From assembly GCA_963807925.1 (NCBI GenBank), contig CAWEDP010000002.1, positions 868,001-932,000 of the forward strand: a stretch of 64,000 nucleotides of DNA, read 5' to 3'. Shown here in pieces: positions 1-11,101 of this stretch. Position 1 is the stretch's first letter; each line of letters begins with the position of its first letter. The position numbers were made by a program, and so were the translations under genes. This DNA is from CAWEDP01 sp963807925 (GTDB lineage Bacteria > Acidobacteriota > Vicinamibacteria > Vicinamibacterales > CAVVIG01). The notes under the pieces are model-generated. The model searched no databases. It had not been told where the DNA came from and was given only the letters and a program-made list of their open reading frames with translations.

Positions 1-1
1 G

Positions 2-393
<392 letters not shown>

Positions 394-397
<4 letters not shown>

Positions 398-516
398 CGC
401 GAGCGGTTGTCGTCTCCGGAGGGCGGCGTTCCACCTGCGTCATCGCCGCGATCGCCGGCCTTCTGCTGCACGCGCCGGGCGCGCCCGCCCCGGCGCTCCG
501 CGCGCAATCGAACTGA
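394..516 (+). CDS. Possible 40-residue secreted peptide overlapping the phosphatidyltransferase stop
   Basis: An ATG overlaps the TGA of the upstream gene in an ATGA arrangement typical of translational coupling. The 40-codon frame has a basic start, a hydrophobic stretch (IAAIAGLLLHA) and an Ala-Gln-like ending resembling a signal peptide, then a stop. It could be a tiny exported peptide, the stump of a longer lost secreted protein, or chance. I do not recognise a family. Confidence 0.25.
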
Positions 517-522
517 GGCGTT

Positions 523-759
523 CTAGCTGCCGGCCTCAACCAGCCACACTTTCACCGGGACGCCGACCACGTACTCCACCCGGATCCGATCGCCGGGCTG
601 CATGGTGTGTTCGGCGACCGCCTCAGGCCCGACTCGCGCAACGTGCGGCTGGCCGTCGGGATCGTCGACGTCGGTGAAGAAGACGTCCCACGACACCTGG
701 CCGTGAATGCTCAGGGGCTGAATGCGTTTCAGAATGCCGTCACGGGTCCCCTTGAGCAC
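523..759 (-). CDS. Small hypothetical protein
   Basis: Seventy-eight residues from a GTG at 759, ending in a beta-rich stretch (GDRIRVEYVVGVPVKVWLVEAG). The frame stays open further upstream; a GTG at 867 would overlap the tam gene by 43 bases, so the shorter start is preferred. Composition looks protein-like (alternating hydrophobic and charged residues in the last 60 residues), but I recognise no family. It follows dinB and tam on the same strand and could be the last gene of that unit. Confidence 0.4.
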   Translation of the reverse strand: MLKGTRDGILKRIQPLSIHGQVSWDVFFTDVDDPDGQPHVARVGPEAVAEHTMQPGDRIRVEYVVGVPVKVWLVEAGS

Positions 760-824
760 GCGGGTGATTCCTCTCTGATCGATGCTATTCCAACGGCCGT
801 GACTGGTGGTGGCAGTGTACCGGA

Positions 825-1616
825 TCAGCTTACCAGATGAGCGCTGCCCGCCTTTCGGCCCCAGCACAAGATCCTTCGGAACGGGAAGAGGTAGGGTCGT
901 TGGTCGGCGAGGCGCGACCGCAGCCGGCGGCGGTATTCCTCGACGAACGCCGCAAATACCTCGGGCGGGAGGCGCTTCTCGTACTCCGTCAACAGCGTCC
1001 CCTTCATCCATTCGACGACAGCGTCGCGATCCGTGAGGACGTGCGGATAGATGACGAGGCGGACCTTCGGGTCTGCAATCCCGGCGCGAAAGAGCAGGCG
1101 CGCGTAGTCGTCGGCCTCGAGGACCGGCTGGGGACGGGCCCAGCCCCCGAAGGCATCCCGGAACATCCCCGACGCGAGCTCGTCGGGCAGCGCGTGCGAG
1201 GCGGTCAAGTGCATGGCGGGAACCTGAAAGGCGAGCTGCCCGCCCGGCGCGACCGCGTTCAGGAGACGCGGGATCAGCCGCTGGTGATCCTCGATCCAGT
1301 GCAGCGCGGCATTGGAGAAGACCAGATCCCAGACGCCGTCGGCGTGAAACGACTCAATCGTGCGCTGCTCGAAGCGCAGTCCGGGCGCGAGCGGCGGGCG
1401 CCGGGCGACATCGAGCATTCGCTCCGACCGATCGATCCCGAGCGTCTCGCGGGCGTCCAGGGCATGGTGCAGCCGCCGCGTCAGATTGCCGGTCCCGCAC
1501 CCCAGGTCGACGACGCGGAGGCGGGGAGCCGGCTGAATCAAGGCGAGGAGATCGTCGAACGGCTGCTCCCGCTCGCGCTCGAATCTGGCGTACTGGTCCG
1601 GGTTCCAGGGGTCCAT
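825..1616 (-). CDS. tam: Trans-aconitate 2-methyltransferase-like SAM methyltransferase
   Basis: A 263-residue class I SAM-dependent methyltransferase. The N-terminus (MDPWNPDQYARFEREREQP) and overall length match Tam, which methylates trans-aconitate and thereby detoxifies this aconitase inhibitor. The SAM-binding loop VVDLGCGTGN lies near residue 36, the acidic GIDRSERML motif follows, and the post-motif SNAALHWIEDH resembles Tam's NASLQWLPDH segment. Its ATG shares one base with the dinB stop (TGATG), so the two are co-transcribed and coupled. The exact methyl acceptor is inferred from the family. Confidence 0.85.
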   Translation of the reverse strand: MDPWNPDQYARFEREREQPFDDLLALIQPAPRLRVVDLGCGTGNLTRRLHHALDARETLGIDRSERMLDVARRPPLAPGLRFEQRTIESFHADGVWDLVFSNAALHWIEDHQRLIPRLLNAVAPGGQLAFQVPAMHLTASHALPDELASGMFRDAFGGWARPQPVLEADDYARLLFRAGIADPKVRLVIYPHVLTDRDAVVEWMKGTLLTEYEKRLPPEVFAAFVEEYRRRLRSRLADQRPYLFPFRRILCWGRKAGSAHLVS

Positions 1617-2734
1617 CAGCCGAGCTCTTCGCGCGCGCCTGGATTGCGCCCGAAGGGCAGGCTGTCGCTTTTCCCCGCTTCGTCCAGCGCCGAGAAGTTG
1701 TGGACGCTGACGCCCAGAAGGCGCACGGGACGGCGGCCGGCATCGGTCCTGGTCAGCAGGCGTACGGCGCGGGCGGCGATCTCGTCGGCGTCACGCGTGG
1801 GGGACGCCGTATGGCTGCGGGTGACAGTCGCGAAATCCGAGTACCGCACTTTGATGGTGACCGTTCGTGCCAGAAGATCCTTTCGTTCCAGCCAGCCGAT
1901 CGCCCGACGCGCCATGTCGGCGATCTCGCGCTCGATCGCGGTCCGGTCGACGAGGTCTCGGGCATAGGTGTTTTCGTGGCCCGACGATTTGGCCCTGCGG
2001 TCGGGCACGACCGGTCGATCGTCGATGCCGTTCGCCAGCTGGCGGAGCCACTCGGCGAGGCTGCCGACCGCCTGGCGCAGCGTCTTCTCGTCGGCGCCTC
2101 TGAGGTCGACGATCCGTTCGATCCCGCGCTCGCGGAGCTTGCGCGCGGTGACCGGCCCGACGCCCCAGAGCGCGTCGACCCGCAGTTGCTGCAGGAACGG
2201 CTCGACGCGATCGGGACTGATCACGGTGAGGCCGTCCGGCTTCTGCCAGCCGGACGCGATCTTCGCCAGGAATTTGTTGGGGGCCACGCCGGCGGACGCC
2301 GTCAGGCCGGTGCCGACCCGAATCCGGTCCTTCAGCCGGCGCGCCACGGGCGTCGCCAGCGGCTCGCCCCAGGCGTTTTGGGTGACGTCGAGATACGCCT
2401 CGTCGAGCGAGAGCGGCTCCACCAGCGGCGTCACCTCTCGCAACATCGAGAAGACCGCGTCGGAGGCCACCTTGTAGCGCGCGAAATCGGGGCGGACGAT
2501 CACCAGCGACGGGCAGAGCCGGACGGCCCGGGCCATCGACATGGCCGATCGGACGCCGAAGGCCCGCGCTTCATAGCTGGCCGCCGCAACCACGCCGCGC
2601 GTGTCGGGCTGCCCCCCGACGGCGACCGGCCGGCCGCGCAGCTCCGGCCGATCCCGCTGTTCGACCGACGCATAGAATGCGTCCATGTCGACGTGGATGA
2701 TCCGGCGCAGGGGACGGGACGGCGCGAGGGACAT
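1616..2734 (-). CDS. dinB: DNA polymerase IV (Y-family translesion polymerase)
   Basis: 372 residues, the usual DinB length. Catalytic carboxylates are Asp16 and Asp18 in HVDMDAFYASVE and Asp111-Glu112 in SLDEAYLDV; a helix-hairpin-helix region (GVGPVTARKLRERGI) and a little-finger domain complete the fold. It extends primers across damaged bases in the cytoplasm. I chose the ATG at 2734, just ahead of the conserved start of the palm domain, over an upstream ATG at 2803 that would run into ettA. It is divergent from ettA and coupled to tam downstream. I see no C-terminal clamp-binding motif I can name with certainty. Confidence 0.95.
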   Translation of the reverse strand: MSLAPSRPLRRIIHVDMDAFYASVEQRDRPELRGRPVAVGGQPDTRGVVAAASYEARAFGVRSAMSMARAVRLCPSLVIVRPDFARYKVASDAVFSMLREVTPLVEPLSLDEAYLDVTQNAWGEPLATPVARRLKDRIRVGTGLTASAGVAPNKFLAKIASGWQKPDGLTVISPDRVEPFLQQLRVDALWGVGPVTARKLRERGIERIVDLRGADEKTLRQAVGSLAEWLRQLANGIDDRPVVPDRRAKSSGHENTYARDLVDRTAIEREIADMARRAIGWLERKDLLARTVTIKVRYSDFATVTRSHTASPTRDADEIAARAVRLLTRTDAGRRPVRLLGVSVHNFSALDEAGKSDSLPFGRNPGAREELG

Positions 2735-2753
2735 GGGGTCACGCACGTTCGCT

Positions 2754-2789
2754 TTGTCAATCGTGAATTGTTGATTGTAGATTGAAGAG
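2754..2789 (+). promoter_or_regulatory. Candidate promoter for ettA
   Basis: This AT-rich stretch between divergent dinB and ettA contains TTGTCA (2754-2759), an 18-base spacer and TAGATT (2778-2783). The -10 lies only six bases before the ettA ATG, so transcription from it would give a nearly leaderless message. This is a visual match only. Confidence 0.3.
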
Positions 2790-4463
<1,674 letters not shown>

Positions 4464-4520
4464 CGGCGCTCGCGCGCGGCGATGGCGCGTGCGGCGTTGA
4501 CGGGTTCGGTCGCGCCGGGC

Positions 4521-5459
4521 TCAGCCCAGTTTCGATCGGAAGTACTCGATCGTCTCGACCAGGCCGTCTTCGAGCTGGACCTTCGGCTCCCAGCCGAGGA
4601 GCGCCCGTGCGCGCGCGATGTCGGGGCGCCGCTGCTTCGGATCGTCGGTGGGCAGCGGCCGGTAGACGATCCGGCTCTTCGAGCCGGTCATGCGGATGAT
4701 CGTTTCCGCGATCTCCGTGATCGTCATCTCCCTTGGGTTGCCGATGTTCACCGGGTCGTTCGTGTCGGAGAGCATCAGCCGGATGATGCCGTCGACGAGG
4801 TCGCTGATGTAGGTGAAGCTTCGGGTCTGCGACCCGGTGCCGAACACCGTCACGTCCTCGTTCCGGAGCGCCTGCGACATGAACGCCGGGACGGCGCGGC
4901 CATCGTTGAGGCGCATGCGCGGGCCATAGGTGTTGAAGATCCGGACGATTTTGGTGTTCACCGCGTGGTAGCGGTGGTACGCCATCGTCATCGCCTCGGC
5001 GAAGCGCTTGGCCTCGTCGTAGACGCCGCGCGGGCCGACCGGGTTCACGTTGCCCCAGTAGGTTTCCCGTTGGGGGTGCTCGAGCGGGTCTCCGTACACC
5101 TCCGACGTGGATGCGAGCACGAAGGTGGCGCCCTTGGCCTTGGCCAGGCCGAGGGCCTTGTGCGTCCCGAGCGCCCCGACCTTCAGGGTGGGAATCGGCA
5201 GCTCCAGGTAGTCGATCGGGCTCGCCGGGCTCGCCCAGTGCAGTACGAAATCAACGTGCCCGTCGATATAGATGTAGTTCGTGACGTCGTGCTTGATGAA
5301 GGCGAAGTCTCGGTTGACGAGGTGCGAGATGTTCGCGATGTCTCCCGTGAGGAGGCTGTCGATCCCGACCACCGTGTACTCGCGATTCAGCAGGGCTTCG
5401 GCGAGGTGGGATCCGATGAATCCGGCGGCTCCCGTGATGACGACGCGTGGTTTGTCCAT
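4521..5459 (-). CDS. UDP-glucuronate decarboxylase (UDP-xylose synthase), SDR family
   Basis: 312 residues. The Rossmann motif GAAGFIG is at 10-16, with the catalytic Tyr147-x3-Lys151 pair in YDEAK. SPASPIDYLELPI and the ending with RRPDIARARALLGWEPKV are hallmarks of UXS and related NAD-dependent nucleotide-sugar decarboxylases. It converts UDP-glucuronate to UDP-xylose in the cytosol; its substrate would be supplied by the Ugd protein encoded at 12275 in the same locus. It is the last gene of the leftward glycan operon. The open frame extends upstream, but MDKPRV at 5459 is the only start that gives a normal N-terminus. Confidence 0.9.
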   Translation of the reverse strand: MDKPRVVITGAAGFIGSHLAEALLNREYTVVGIDSLLTGDIANISHLVNRDFAFIKHDVTNYIYIDGHVDFVLHWASPASPIDYLELPIPTLKVGALGTHKALGLAKAKGATFVLASTSEVYGDPLEHPQRETYWGNVNPVGPRGVYDEAKRFAEAMTMAYHRYHAVNTKIVRIFNTYGPRMRLNDGRAVPAFMSQALRNEDVTVFGTGSQTRSFTYISDLVDGIIRLMLSDTNDPVNIGNPREMTITEIAETIIRMTGSKSRIVYRPLPTDDPKQRRPDIARARALLGWEPKVQLEDGLVETIEYFRSKLG

Positions 5460-5497
5460 GGCGATGGGTGGGTGGGGCGCCGCGACCAGAAGACCGG

Positions 5498-6937
5498 CTA
5501 GTACGCGTGCTTGTGAAAGAAGCCTTTCACGATGGTGAGCCACATGATCTTGAGATCCAGGCGCACCGACCAGTTCTCGATGTAGTAGAGATCGTACTCG
5601 ATCCGCTTCTCGAGCGGCGTGTTGCCGCGCCAGCCGTTCACCTGGGCCCAGCCCGTCAGCCCGGCCTTCACCTTGTGGCGGAGCATGTACTGCGGAATGC
5701 GGTGCCTGAACTGCTCCACGAAGTGCGGCCGCTCCGGGCGCGGACCGACAATCGACATATCGCCCCGCAGGACGTTCCAGAGCTGGGGCAGCTCGTCGAG
5801 GTTCGATCGACGCAGAAAGCGTCCGAGCGCGGTGACGCGGGGGTCGTTCTGCTTGGCCCACACCGGCCCGGTATGGCGCTCCGCGTTGTCGTGCATGGAG
5901 CGGAACTTCACGATCGTGAACGACTTGCCGTCGAGTCCCGTGCGCTCCTGGCGGTAGAAGACCGGGCCGCGCGAGGTGGCCTTCACGAGCAGCGCGATGA
6001 TCGCGAACGGCACCGAGAAGAGGAGCAGCGCCACGCTCGAGAGGCCGATGTCGATCGCGCGCTTCACGACGCTGTTGAAGCCCTGCAGCGGCACGTCGTT
6101 GGCGTTGATGACCGGAATGCCGTCGAGATCCTCGATGGTCGCGCGCAGCGTGATCACCTGCAGGAGGTCGGGGACCACCTTCACGTCGAGCATGCCGCGG
6201 CTCGTGCTCTCGATGAGGTCGATGGTGCGCAGATGCTGTTCCGGGGGAAGAGCCACATAGAGATGGTCGATGCTCTCGCGCTCGGCGATCTCCGACGCGT
6301 CGCCGATCGTGCCGAGGAGCGGCAGGCCGCGGTACCCCAGATGATCCCCCGAGGCGCGATCGTCGACGAACCCGACAATCTGATAGCCGAGCTCGCGGTG
6401 CTCGATGATCTTGTCGGCGACCAGGCGGCCCAGCTCGCCCGACCCGGCGATGAGGATGCGCTTGAGCCCGATGCCGGCGCGCCACCGCCGCTCGAGCACG
6501 CTGCGAACGATCTCCCGCGACAGATACGCGCCCGTCGTATTGAGGACGAGGAAGATGCCCCAGACCGCCTGCGAGACCTCGAACACGCCGCGAAGCCCGG
6601 TGGCGTAGTAGGTCTGCACGTACAACGTGATGACGATGCCGAACACGACGGCGAGGATGCTGCCCACGAACACGGCGAAGAAATCGTCCACGCGCGAGCG
6701 GCCGCGCCTGAGCCGGTACAGACCCTGCAGGCGAAAGGCGAGCGGCACGAGTCCCGCGATGAACGGCAGCACGTACAGGTAGTTCTGCAGCGGCGGCGTC
6801 CCCTTGGTGACCGGGATGATTCCGGTGAGGCCGCTGTAGAACCGGAGTCCGTATGCCGCGAGAAAGGCCAGGATGCCGAGCGCCGCATCCATCGTGACGT
6901 ACAACCCGATCAGCAGCCGGTTGTGCCGCTTCAGCAT
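5498..6937 (-). CDS. Undecaprenyl-phosphate sugar phosphotransferase (WcaJ/exopolysaccharide initiating enzyme)
   Basis: 479 residues. The N-terminal half has about four or five transmembrane helices, then a nucleotide-binding-like CoA/Rossmann fold (ILIAGSGELGRL). After a further membrane hairpin (KRAIDIGLSSVALLLF) comes the catalytic bacterial sugar transferase domain with VFYRQERTGLDG, FRSM and the C-terminal DELPQLWNVLRGDMSIVGPRPE signature. Family members transfer a hexose-1-phosphate to undecaprenyl phosphate and so start a polysaccharide repeat unit at the inner membrane. The ATG at 6937 overlaps the preceding glycosyltransferase by 7 bases. Whether the sugar is glucose or galactose cannot be read from the sequence. 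Confidence 0.92.
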   Translation of the reverse strand: MLKRHNRLLIGLYVTMDAALGILAFLAAYGLRFYSGLTGIIPVTKGTPPLQNYLYVLPFIAGLVPLAFRLQGLYRLRRGRSRVDDFFAVFVGSILAVVFGIVITLYVQTYYATGLRGVFEVSQAVWGIFLVLNTTGAYLSREIVRSVLERRWRAGIGLKRILIAGSGELGRLVADKIIEHRELGYQIVGFVDDRASGDHLGYRGLPLLGTIGDASEIAERESIDHLYVALPPEQHLRTIDLIESTSRGMLDVKVVPDLLQVITLRATIEDLDGIPVINANDVPLQGFNSVVKRAIDIGLSSVALLLFSVPFAIIALLVKATSRGPVFYRQERTGLDGKSFTIVKFRSMHDNAERHTGPVWAKQNDPRVTALGRFLRRSNLDELPQLWNVLRGDMSIVGPRPERPHFVEQFRHRIPQYMLRHKVKAGLTGWAQVNGWRGNTPLEKRIEYDLYYIENWSVRLDLKIMWLTIVKGFFHKHAY

Positions 6938-8052
6938 CGGGCCGGTCCCCGCCGCAGCGCGTCGTCGACCACCGCCTGGAACTCGTCGCCGAACCGGGCT
7001 CGGCCGAACCGTTCGGCGTGACGGCGAATCGTGTCGGGATTGAACGGTCGGTTCATCGCGTCCCGGATCGCGCCGGCGAACGCCGCCGGCGTCGCCTCGT
7101 CGACCAGCACGCCGGTTTGGTTGGGCACGATGGACTCGAGCGCCCCGCCACGGCCCAGCGCGACGACCGGACGGCCGCACGCCTGCGCCTCGAGCGGAAC
7201 GATGCCGAAATCCTCCTCGCCCGGCATCAGGACGAGCGTCGCTCGGTTGTACGCCTCGCGCACCTGGTCGTCCGACACCCGGCCCAGGAACGTCACCGAC
7301 GCCCCGGTGTCGGCGGCCAGACGCGCGAGCCGGGCGCGCTCGGGGCCGGTGCCGACGATCGACAGCGGCACGCCGGCCAGCCGGCACGCCTCGATGGCAA
7401 CCTCGACGCGCTTGTAGGGAACCAGCGCCGACACGATCAGGCAGGTGCCGCGGCTGACGGGAACCGACGTGTCCGGCTTGAAGAACGTTGTGTCGACGGG
7501 CGGGTACACCACGCTCGCCTGGCGATTATAGTACTGCGCGATCCGCCGCGCAACATGCTGGGAGTTGGTCACGTAGCGCGTCACGCGCCCCGCCGTGGCC
7601 CGGTCCCACCGGGCCAGCCGCGCCATGTAGCGGGCCAGGAGCCAGCTCGCGACCGGGCCGACGCGGTCGGCGCCGAAGTACGCGTCGAACTGGTCCCACG
7701 CGTACCGCATCGGCGTGTGGCAATAGCACACGTGCACCGCGCCGGGCCGCACGATGACCGATTTCGCCACGCAGTGACTGCTGCTGATCACCAGGTCGAA
7801 CCGTCCGAAATCGAACTGCTCGATCGCGGTGGGGAACAGCGGCAGGCAGGCCCGGTAGTAGTGCCGGACGCCCGGCAGGAGGCCGACCCACGACCGGTGC
7901 GGACGCCGCCGCTCGATGAGAGGGGAGACCGACCCGCGCACGTGGACGAGCGTGAACAGCTCCGCCTGCGGATAGCGCTCGCACAGGACCTCGAGCACCC
8001 TTTCTCCGCCGCGCATGCCGGTCAGCCAGTCGTGCACGATGGCGATCCGCAT
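6931..8052 (-). CDS. Glycosyltransferase family 4 (WbaZ-like mannosyltransferase family)
   Basis: 373 residues with the GT-B fold. The N-terminus MRIAIVHDWLTGMRGGERVLE is typical of the WbaZ/GT4 group, and the C-terminal nucleotide-binding domain carries ALVPYKRVEVAI and the E-x7-E motif in PGEEDFGIVPLEAQACG. It adds a sugar, often mannose in this subgroup, to the lipid-linked repeat unit on the cytoplasmic face. The start is the ATG at 8052, four bases after the stop of the next upstream gene, and the end overlaps the initiating sugar transferase. The sugar specificity is a family-level inference. Confidence 0.88.
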   Translation of the reverse strand: MRIAIVHDWLTGMRGGERVLEVLCERYPQAELFTLVHVRGSVSPLIERRRPHRSWVGLLPGVRHYYRACLPLFPTAIEQFDFGRFDLVISSSHCVAKSVIVRPGAVHVCYCHTPMRYAWDQFDAYFGADRVGPVASWLLARYMARLARWDRATAGRVTRYVTNSQHVARRIAQYYNRQASVVYPPVDTTFFKPDTSVPVSRGTCLIVSALVPYKRVEVAIEACRLAGVPLSIVGTGPERARLARLAADTGASVTFLGRVSDDQVREAYNRATLVLMPGEEDFGIVPLEAQACGRPVVALGRGGALESIVPNQTGVLVDEATPAAFAGAIRDAMNRPFNPDTIRRHAERFGRARFGDEFQAVVDDALRRGPARC

Positions 8053-8056
8053 GGCG

Positions 8057-9169
8057 TCAGGCGTCGGCAACCTCCTGATAGATCTGCCGGACGTGCCGGA
8101 CCGACGCCTGCCACGAAAACTGGCCGGCGCGGGCGATGCCCCGCTGCCGCAGCCGGCGGCGCACCGAGACATCGGTCAGCACCGTGAAGATGCCGTCGGC
8201 GATGGCGATCGGATCGTAGGGATCGACCAGCAGCGCCGCGTCGCCGGCGACCTCCGGAAGCGACGAGACGTTCGATGTGACGACCGGCGTGCCGCTCGCC
8301 ATCGCCTCGAGTGGCGGCAGCCCGAACCCCTCGTACAGCGACGGAAACACGAACACGCCGGCGAGGCGGTACAGGACGGCGAGCGTGTCCTCCGGCAGAT
8401 ACCCGAGAAAGCGCACGTACTTGTGGAGCTGGTGCTGGTGCACGGCCCGCCGCAGCGCGGCGCCCTTGGAGATGTCGTCGCCGATGAGCACGAGCTTCAG
8501 ATGATCCAGCCCGCGATCGCGCACGTGATGAAACGCCTCGATCAGGCGCCCGAGGTTCTTGTGCGGCTTCACGTTGCCCGCGTAGAGCACGAACTCGTCG
8601 TGGAGCTGGTAGCGCTCGCGGACGCGGACGACGTCCTCCTCGCGCGGCTCGACGCCGAACCGCGGATCGTACGCGTTGTAGATCACGTGGATCTTGTCCG
8701 CCGGCACGTCGACGTACTTCAGGATGTCGCGCTTGGAGCTCTCCGACACGGTCAGGATCCGCGTGGCCCGCTTCGCGGCGGCGGCAATCGAAGTGCGCGC
8801 GTACGCGTAGGCCAGCCGGCTCGGGAGATACTGCGGGAACATGAGGTGAATGCAGTCGTGGATCGTCACGACCGATCGGCACGACACCAGCGGTGGCAGC
8901 ACGTAATGCGGCGCATGAAACAGCTCGACCCGCTCGCGCCGGATCGCCCACGGAATCCGAAGCTGCTCGGTGACCGAATAGTTGCTGGCCGTCTCGGTGA
9001 CGCAGCGGAAGTTCTCGCCGAGCGAGGACAGCGCGCACCGATCCTCGGGCCGCGCGAGCAGCACGTACTCGGTGTCGCGGTCGAGCTCCGCGAGCTGCCG
9101 CAGCAGGTTGCGGATGTAGGTGCCGATGCCGAAATCGTGGAGCTTCCTGGCGTCGATGCCGATGCGCAC
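8057..9169 (-). CDS. Glycosyltransferase family 4
   Basis: 370 residues, GT-B fold. The acceptor-binding N-terminus starts MRIGIDARKLHDFGIGTYIR, and the donor-binding half has YAGNVKPHKNLGRLIEAF and the conserved E-x7-E in YEGFGLPPLEAMASG. It belongs to the leftward polysaccharide operon and probably acts after the initiating sugar transferase. The donor is not predictable from sequence alone. Confidence 0.9.
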   Translation of the reverse strand: MRIGIDARKLHDFGIGTYIRNLLRQLAELDRDTEYVLLARPEDRCALSSLGENFRCVTETASNYSVTEQLRIPWAIRRERVELFHAPHYVLPPLVSCRSVVTIHDCIHLMFPQYLPSRLAYAYARTSIAAAAKRATRILTVSESSKRDILKYVDVPADKIHVIYNAYDPRFGVEPREEDVVRVRERYQLHDEFVLYAGNVKPHKNLGRLIEAFHHVRDRGLDHLKLVLIGDDISKGAALRRAVHQHQLHKYVRFLGYLPEDTLAVLYRLAGVFVFPSLYEGFGLPPLEAMASGTPVVTSNVSSLPEVAGDAALLVDPYDPIAIADGIFTVLTDVSVRRRLRQRGIARAGQFSWQASVRHVRQIYQEVADA

Positions 9170-9206
9170 GTCCCCTGTATCTTACTTGCAGCGATTGGGC
9201 CCCGCG

Positions 9207-10022
9207 TCACATCGACACGCCACGCAGCCGCAGGTACGCGCGGAGCAGCCTGGTCCACCGCGGATGGTGCTTCTCGTAGAACGCCAGCTGACTGCGCCGG
9301 TAGGCCGCGCTCGTCGCGGCCGGCGCGGTGGCGGCGGAGCGCCCCCGCCTGTGCACGATCGTGACGTCGGGCGCGAACAGGACCAGCCGTCCGCGCGCGC
9401 GAACGGCGGCGCAGAAATCGACGTCCTCCGCGTACAGGAAATACCGCTCGTCCAGCAGGCCCACGGCCTCCGCGTCGGCGCGCCGAACGAGCAGGCACGC
9501 GCCGCTCACCCAGTCCGGGAACCCTCGCCGCGAGGTCAGCCGCTCGACCATGGCCGATGCGCCGGGCAGGCCCCGTTGATGCCCGCCGACCAGCAGCTTC
9601 TGCCGCAGCTCGGTGAACGGCCCGATCATCGACCCGAACGAGAGCTCCACCCGCCCGCGATCGTCGACCAGCCGCGGCCCGACGACCGCGACGCGGTCAT
9701 CCTGCTGAAGCAGGGCCACGAGGCGATCGATGGCGCCCGGACCGACGATCGTATCGCTGTTGAGGAGCAGGAGCAGCCCGCCCCCGCTCGCGCGGATGCC
9801 GACGTTGCTGGCGCGCGCGAATCCGAGATTCGCCCCGGCCTCGATCGTCCGCACGTCGGGCCATTGACCGGCGGCGGCGGCGCTGCCGTCGCTCGACGCG
9901 TTGTCGACGACGATGATCTCGTAGGGCGTCGCCGGCGCCGGATCGTGGAGCGACGCGAGGCAGCGCGCCAGGTCGGCGCGGGCGTTGAACGAGACGATCA
10001 CGATCGACAGCGTCGGCGTCAC
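9207..10022 (-). CDS. Glycosyltransferase family 2
   Basis: 271 residues with the GT-A fold: LSIVIVSFN at the start, then the donor-binding region ending in LLLLNSDTIVGPGAID. In the acceptor region a YAEDVDFC segment (normally the catalytic acidic position) follows VSGACLLVRR. This is the rhamnosyl/WbbL-like type of GT2. I chose the GTG at 10022 because its GTGA overlaps the stop of the upstream gene by four bases; an upstream ATG in the frame lies inside that gene. It acts in polysaccharide assembly with its neighbours. Confidence 0.88.
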   Translation of the reverse strand: MTPTLSIVIVSFNARADLARCLASLHDPAPATPYEIIVVDNASSDGSAAAAGQWPDVRTIEAGANLGFARASNVGIRASGGGLLLLLNSDTIVGPGAIDRLVALLQQDDRVAVVGPRLVDDRGRVELSFGSMIGPFTELRQKLLVGGHQRGLPGASAMVERLTSRRGFPDWVSGACLLVRRADAEAVGLLDERYFLYAEDVDFCAAVRARGRLVLFAPDVTIVHRRGRSAATAPAATSAAYRRSQLAFYEKHHPRWTRLLRAYLRLRGVSM

Positions 10023-11101
10023 GGAATTCCGCACGCTTCGATCAGCTCGAGCGTGGCGTCGGCCGCGCGGGGCCACTGGTAGTTCGCCAGCGCGGTCGGC
10101 GCGGCGGCCAGCAGGCGCGCCCGATCGGGCGTGTCCGCGAGCAGCTGCTCGAGCGCCTCGGCAGTGCCCGCCAGGTCGCCCTTGGTGACATACAAGGCCG
10201 CCTCCTGGCAGCTCTCACGCGCCACCGGCGTGTCGAGCATCACCGCCGGGACGCCCGCCGCCAGCGCTTCGAGCGGCGTCAGCCCCAGGCCCTCGTACTC
10301 CGAGAGAAACGCGAAGGCGCGAGCGGCGCCGTACAGCTCGGCGAGCCGGTCCTCTGGCACGTAGTGATGCCACCGGATCCGGCCGTCCAGGCGCTCCGCC
10401 GCAATCGCGCCGGACACGTCCTCGTACGGATAGGTGCGATTGTCTCCGACGAGGTCGAGCGACGCTCCCGGGCGGCGGCGCGCGAGGCGCCCGAACGCGC
10501 GAACGAGGTCCGGCACGTGACGCCGGTTGAAGATGGATCCCACAAACAGCACGCGCTCCCCTCGCGCCCGGCGCGGCCGGCCACGAGTCGGATCGATCAC
10601 GCCCGGCCGAATCACGTGCACCCGCGGCTCGTCGACCCCGAGGTGTTCGACGATTTCGCGGCGGGAGAATTCGGAGATCGTCACGATCGCACGCGCCCGT
10701 CGAGCCGATCCGCGCGTGAGCCAGCGGCGTCGAATCCCTTCGCGCGTGCGAAACCACTCGGGATGCGCCAGAAACGACACGTCGTGAATGGCGATCACGG
10801 TCGGCACGCTCGAGGCGAGCGGCGCCGAATAGGCCGGCGAAAAGAAGACATCGAGATGATCGGCCGCCGAGGTCCGCGGCAGCCGCTGCTGCTCCCATCG
10901 CGCGCCGGTCGGCCCCGCGATCAGTCGCGTTGCGAACCTGTGCGCATCGAGGCCGAAGCCGACAGCCTCGGCCGCGTACAGCACGAACTCATGGCGCCGC
11001 GCGCGCTCGGCGTGCGCCCACTGCTGAAGGAGTCCCCCCAGATAGCGTCCGGCGCCGGTGGCATGCCCGCACAACTCGCGGGCGTCTATGCCGATCCGCA
11101 T
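10019..11101 (-). CDS. Glycosyltransferase family 4
   Basis: 360 residues with the same MRIGIDAREL start as the GT4 at 8057, suggesting an old duplication. The donor-binding half contains LFVGSIFNRRHVPDLVRAF and SEYEGLGLTPLEALAAG (E-x7-E). The ATG at 11101 overlaps the upstream gene by 16 bases; an alternative ATG at 11122 adds seven residues. The downstream GT2 gene overlaps its stop. Part of the polysaccharide operon. Confidence 0.88.
   Translation of the reverse strand: MRIGIDARELCGHATGAGRYLGGLLQQWAHAERARRHEFVLYAAEAVGFGLDAHRFATRLIAGPTGARWEQQRLPRTSAADHLDVFFSPAYSAPLASSVPTVIAIHDVSFLAHPEWFRTREGIRRRWLTRGSARRARAIVTISEFSRREIVEHLGVDEPRVHVIRPGVIDPTRGRPRRARGERVLFVGSIFNRRHVPDLVRAFGRLARRRPGASLDLVGDNRTYPYEDVSGAIAAERLDGRIRWHHYVPEDRLAELYGAARAFAFLSEYEGLGLTPLEALAAGVPAVMLDTPVARESCQEAALYVTKGDLAGTAEALEQLLADTPDRARLLAAAPTALANYQWPRAADATLELIEACGIP

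Noticed and set aside
4521..6485. 654-residue fusion protein ending in UXS
   Set aside because: The first half is an out-of-frame reading of the sugar transferase; a normal UXS start is at 5459.
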